From: Comamonadaceae bacterium
GTDB taxonomy: Bacteria; Pseudomonadota; Gammaproteobacteria; Burkholderiales; Burkholderiaceae_C
DNA length: 59,741 nucleotides
Assembly: GCA_027486555.1 (NCBI GenBank)
Contig: JAIXOX010000053.1
Coordinates: forward strand, 1 to 59,741
Reading direction: 5' to 3'
Shown: in pieces, positions 55,835 to 59,741 of the stretch
How positions within the stretch are numbered: position 1 is the first letter of the stretch
Layout: each line of letters opens with the position of its first letter
The notes under the pieces: model-generated
What the model was told of the DNA's origin: nothing
The model's database searches: none
What the model saw: the letters and a program-made list of their open reading frames with translations, nothing else
Program-made: the position numbers and the translations under genes

Positions 55835-56266
55835 ATGATTTACGGCATCGGCACCGACATCTGCGACATCCGCCGCATCCAGGCCAGTCTGGATCGGCAT
55901 GGCGAGCGCTTTGCCGCCAAGGTGCTGAGCGAGGCTGAAATGGCCACTTGGAAGGCCCGCAGCGCCCGCTGGCCCGAACGGGGTGTGCGCTACCTGGCCA
56001 CCCGATTTTCGGCCAAAGAAGCGTTCAGCAAAGCCATAGGCTTGGGCATGCGCATGCCCATGACCTGGCGGCTGTGTGAAGTGGCCAAGCTGCCCAGCGG
56101 CCAGCCGGTCATCGTGCTGCACGGGGTGCTCAAAGAGTGGTTTGAGGCCAAAAACCTCAGCGCCCACATCACCGTGACCGATGAGTCCGAATACGCTGCG
56201 AGTTTCTGTGTCGTCGAAACCATGGGCCCGTCACCTTGTCCTGATTCCCTCAGCGTCGACCCTTGA
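55835..56266 (+). CDS. acpS: Holo-ACP synthase
   Basis: 143 residues. It transfers 4'-phosphopantetheine from CoA to Ser37 of AcpP. Motifs are [15 protein letters not shown] (metal-binding Asp) and [13 protein letters not shown]; the [11 protein letters not shown] strand closes the fold. It is somewhat longer than the usual 125 because of a short tail after FCVVET. Separated from pdxJ by heptamer repeats; its stop lies 44 bases before the nagZ start. Confidence 0.96.
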   Translation: MIYGIGTDICDIRRIQASLDRHGERFAAKVLSEAEMATWKARSARWPERGVRYLATRFSAKEAFSKAIGLGMRMPMTWRLCEVAKLPSGQPVIVLHGVLKEWFEAKNLSAHITVTDESEYAASFCVVETMGPSPCPDSLSVDP

Positions 56267-56310
56267 TGGGGTCCTTTCACCCCGAACTGCCTCTTGAACT
56301 TGAAACACCC

Positions 56311-57393
56311 ATGAGCATCCAAGCACTCCTGATCATCGACATCGAAGGCCACCATCTGAGCGATGTAGACCGTCGCCGTCTGGCGCACCCCTTGGTGGGG
56401 GGCATGATTTTGTTTGGCCGCAATTGGCAGGGCCGTGCGCAGCTCACCGCGCTGTGTGCCGACATCAAAAGCATCCGTCCAGACCTCTTGATCGCGGTGG
56501 ACCACGAAGGCGGGCGCGTGCAGCGCTTTCGCACCGACGGCTTCACCCACTTGCCCAGCATGCGTGCCATTGGCGAACTCTGGGGTCAAGACGACAAAGG
56601 TCAGCCTGGCTCAGGCGTGCTCAAGGCCTGTGAAGCGGCCACCTCGACGGGCTTTGTGTTGGCCAGCGAATTGCGAGCTTGTGGTGTCGATTTCAGCTTC
56701 ACGCCTGTTTTGGACCTTGACCATGGACAAAGCGGTGTCATTGGCGACCGCGCTTTCGCCCGGGACCCGCGCGCGGTCAGCCTGCTGGCACGCAGCCTGA
56801 TGCAGGGCCTGCTGCAGGCGGGCATGGGCAATTGCGGTAAACATTTCCCTGGCCATGGGGCCGTCAAGGCCGACTCACACACCGATATTCCGGTGGACAG
56901 GCGCGGCCTCAAGGCCATCTTGTCTGACGATGCTGCGCCTTACCCCTGGTTGGGCAGCGTGCTCTCGTCGGTGATGCCTGCGCATGTGATTTACAGCCGG
57001 GTTGATGCCCGGCCTGCGGGATTTTCCAAGCGCTGGTTGCAAGACATCTTGCGCGGCCAGATGGGTTTTCAAGGTGCCGTGTTCAGCGATGATTTGTCGA
57101 TGGCCGGTGCCCGCCAAATCGAAGGTCGCAGCCTGAGCTACACCGAAGCCGTGCGCGCCGCACTTGATGCGGGTTGTGATCTGGCTTTGCTCTGCAACCG
57201 ATCGATCGGGGGCGGGGCTGAGCTGGACCAAGTGCTGGACGAGCTGAGCGAGGCGGCAGTCAAAGGCCATTGGTTGCCCAACGAGGTCAGTGAGCAACGC
57301 CGCTTGGGCTTGTTGCCCACGGCCAATGCCAGAGATTGGGAAACCTTGGTGCGTTCGGCCGATTACATGCGTGCGCTGGATTTGTTACCGTGA
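56311..57393 (+). CDS. nagZ: Beta-N-acetylhexosaminidase NagZ (GH3)
   Basis: 360 residues. Cytoplasmic enzyme of peptidoglycan recycling that releases GlcNAc from anhydromuropeptides. Hallmarks: HPLVGGMILFGRNW, AVDHEGGRVQRFR, KHFPGHGAVKADSHTDIP (acid/base His-Asp loop) and the nucleophile Asp in VFSDDLSMAGA. ATG 56311 fits the family start; ATG 56266 at the acpS stop would add 15 residues. Confidence 0.96.
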   Translation: MSIQALLIIDIEGHHLSDVDRRRLAHPLVGGMILFGRNWQGRAQLTALCADIKSIRPDLLIAVDHEGGRVQRFRTDGFTHLPSMRAIGELWGQDDKGQPGSGVLKACEAATSTGFVLASELRACGVDFSFTPVLDLDHGQSGVIGDRAFARDPRAVSLLARSLMQGLLQAGMGNCGKHFPGHGAVKADSHTDIPVDRRGLKAILSDDAAPYPWLGSVLSSVMPAHVIYSRVDARPAGFSKRWLQDILRGQMGFQGAVFSDDLSMAGARQIEGRSLSYTEAVRAALDAGCDLALLCNRSIGGGAELDQVLDELSEAAVKGHWLPNEVSEQRRLGLLPTANARDWETLVRSADYMRALDLLP

Positions 57394-57426
57394 CGCCACT
57401 GAATTTCAATCAAGAGAAAACACACC

Positions 57427-57708
57427 ATGGTCGGCTGGGTATTCAAGTTATTTTTGGCATTTTTCGGGCTGGTTTTGATGGTGGGCATGCTTGTCTTTTT
57501 GATGCTTTACATCGTCTGGGCCGGTTTGCGTTGGCTGTTGACCGGCCAAAAACCGCAAGTGGCGGTGGTTTGGCAGCGTTACCGTGAGATGCGAAGCGGG
57601 CATGCGTGGCGGCCTGCGGGTCAATCCCAAAGCATGTCCGACGATGTGGTGGATGTGGAAGTGCGCGAGGTCAAACCCACCGATGGACCCGTCAAACTGT
57701 TGAAATGA
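57427..57708 (+). CDS. Small single-pass membrane protein
   Basis: 93 residues. One long hydrophobic segment (about 4-36, VFKLFLAFFGLVLMVGMLVFLMLYIVW) is followed by a charged cytoplasmic-type tail (RYREMRSGHAWRPAG, then a very acidic VVDVEVREV). I do not recognise a family. AGAGAAA lies about 10 bases before the ATG. The stop overlaps the start of the serine hydrolase, so they are coexpressed. Confidence 0.7.
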   Translation: MVGWVFKLFLAFFGLVLMVGMLVFLMLYIVWAGLRWLLTGQKPQVAVVWQRYREMRSGHAWRPAGQSQSMSDDVVDVEVREVKPTDGPVKLLK

Positions 57709-58811
57709 AGCGCCTTGCAGTCGCCGTTTTGTGCGGGGTCATGACGGTTGCTTGTACCGGTGTCATGCCATTGGCCGCGCCATCAGAGCGAGCGCAAAGC
57801 TTGCAGCAAGAACTGTCGGCGCTGGCCAAGACCGGTGAAACAGCCGATTTGCCCGGCTACGCCTTGAGGGTGTATTCGCACGGGAAATTGCTTTTTGCCC
57901 ACGACACAGGCTATGCGGGTGCAGGGTTTTCAAAATTGATTCGTGAGGACACGACTTTCGAGTTGGCTTCACTGTCCAAAATATTCACTGCATTGGCTGT
58001 GATGCAGTTGCAAGAGCGAGGTCTCATCGATCTGCAGGCGTCCTTGGCCGCGTACATCCCCGGGCTGCCGCGTGCTTGGAGTGGCGTGACCGTTCACCAT
58101 GTGCTGTCACACCAATCGGGTTTGCCGGATTTGATGAATCAGTGGTCTCGCCGACGTGTCAATGGCCTTGACCTCAAAGCACTGATGGCGCATTTTGAAC
58201 ACAATGCTCGCCTGCAGTTTGAGCCTGGTACCCGAGCGGCCTACAGCAACACCAATTACATTTTGCTGGCTGAATTGGTGGCGCAGGTTTCTGGTCAGGA
58301 TTTTGGTGATTACTTGAGGCTGCATATTTTTGAACCCTCGGGCATGGTCTCCAGCGCCGTTTCTGCAGAGCGTTCGCATGGCTTCAACGTTATTCAAGCA
58401 TTGCCTTATGCCGAAAACAACAAAATCCATGAGGTAGGCTACAGCCTGATCGGTGCCATCAATCAAAAAAGTTCCATGCATGACATGGTCCAATTTGTTC
58501 ATGCATTGCTGCAAAACAAATTGATTCGGCCTGAAACACTGGACAGGATGATGACCCCGCACGCTGTTTTTGAGGACGGCAAGCGTTACGGTTATGGCTG
58601 GTACATGGGGCAGTTGGGCGGTTGGGCAGCCCTGTCGAGCACGCTGCCTGCAGCAGGTGTGGGGCACACAGGCAGGTTGGGCGCCTACCGATCGGCTTTG
58701 TATTTCAACAAGCAGCGCAACTTTCAATTGCTGATGCTGTCCAACGGTGGCGTCAAAACAGAAAAACTGTTGGTGGATTTCCTGCAAAAAACGCGCACAC
58801 GGTTGGAGTAA
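57705..58811 (+). CDS. Serine hydrolase of the beta-lactamase / class C (AmpC-like) fold
   Basis: 368 residues. The N-terminus MKRLAVAVLCGVMTVACTG is a signal sequence with a possible, imperfect lipobox before Cys17. Active-site motifs are S-x-x-K in ASLSKIF, Y-x-N in YSNTNY, and a late HTGRLGAY in place of KTG. These match penicillin-binding-protein-like esterases and D-aminopeptidases rather than true AmpC. It is probably exported and could act on peptidoglycan peptides or esters, fitting the nearby nagZ, but the substrate is unknown. Confidence 0.87.
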   Translation: MKRLAVAVLCGVMTVACTGVMPLAAPSERAQSLQQELSALAKTGETADLPGYALRVYSHGKLLFAHDTGYAGAGFSKLIREDTTFELASLSKIFTALAVMQLQERGLIDLQASLAAYIPGLPRAWSGVTVHHVLSHQSGLPDLMNQWSRRRVNGLDLKALMAHFEHNARLQFEPGTRAAYSNTNYILLAELVAQVSGQDFGDYLRLHIFEPSGMVSSAVSAERSHGFNVIQALPYAENNKIHEVGYSLIGAINQKSSMHDMVQFVHALLQNKLIRPETLDRMMTPHAVFEDGKRYGYGWYMGQLGGWAALSSTLPAAGVGHTGRLGAYRSALYFNKQRNFQLLMLSNGGVKTEKLLVDFLQKTRTRLE

Positions 58812-58820
58812 GCAAGGGGT

Positions 58821-59741
<921 letters not shown>

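Overview
The window looks like a chromosomal segment of a betaproteobacterium, order Burkholderiales, most likely family Comamonadaceae (Limnohabitans/Rhodoferax/Polaromonas-like). This rests on gene content and order: a Bug/TctC solute-binding protein, hemC-hemD-hemX-hemY, yceD-rpmF-plsX-fabH-fabD-fabG-acpP-fabF, and mucD-lepA-lepB-rnc-era-recO-pdxJ-acpS-nagZ. The genus is an inference and was not tested by search. About 62 protein genes were found. No rRNA, convincing tRNA, CRISPR array, transposase, integrase or prophage gene was seen.

Layout. 1-9.9 kb: the first codons of an RhlE-type helicase, a Bug receptor, a DEDDh exonuclease, a 16-bp tandem-repeat block, ettA, an RsuA-type pseudouridine synthase, an alpha/beta hydrolase, and a beta-propeller / deacetylase-like / fatty-acid-hydroxylase trio. 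9.9-16.7 kb: an EI24 membrane protein, a molybdopterin-binding-domain protein, then the nitrogen control block glnA, a small exported protein, glnL (ntrB) and glnG (ntrC). A sigma-54 promoter and two NtrC-type sites lie upstream of glnA. 16.7-19.6 kb: a minus-strand operon of a TPR protein, an L,D-transpeptidase and a 2Fe-2S ferredoxin. 19.6-28.2 kb: a DMT transporter, two more pseudouridine synthases, a 46-residue protein, a nitroreductase, a degenerate SRAP protein, argH and ppc.

28.3-32.5 kb: the heme operon hemC, hemD, hemX, hemY, ending at a strong terminator that faces rne (RNase E). rne has a long structured leader and diverges from rluC, followed by gph, a Rieske protein and an S49 peptidase. 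39.3-47.6 kb: an RsmI-like methylase and maf on the minus strand, then yceD, rpmF and the type II fatty-acid synthesis cluster. 47.7-58.8 kb: a MucD/DegP protease, then lepA, lepB, rnc, era, recO, pdxJ, acpS and nagZ, mostly with overlapping starts and stops, then a small membrane protein and a serine hydrolase. The window ends inside lysS on the minus strand.

How they work together: FabD, FabH, FabG and FabF act on AcpP, which AcpS (10 kb downstream) converts to its active form; PlsX uses the product for phospholipid synthesis. RNase E, RNase III, Era, LepA, EttA and four pseudouridine synthases form a strong ribosome/RNA theme. GlnA-NtrB-NtrC is a self-contained nitrogen circuit.

Most of the window is ordinary housekeeping DNA and I see no convincing wholly new system. 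The best leads are an SRAP-fold protein lacking its catalytic Cys and His, the absence of rpoE-rseA-rseB from its usual place, intrinsic terminators in odd positions before lepA and over the start of the gene after fabF, a TPR/L,D-transpeptidase pair that may share an NTF2-like tail, and several short repeat families.
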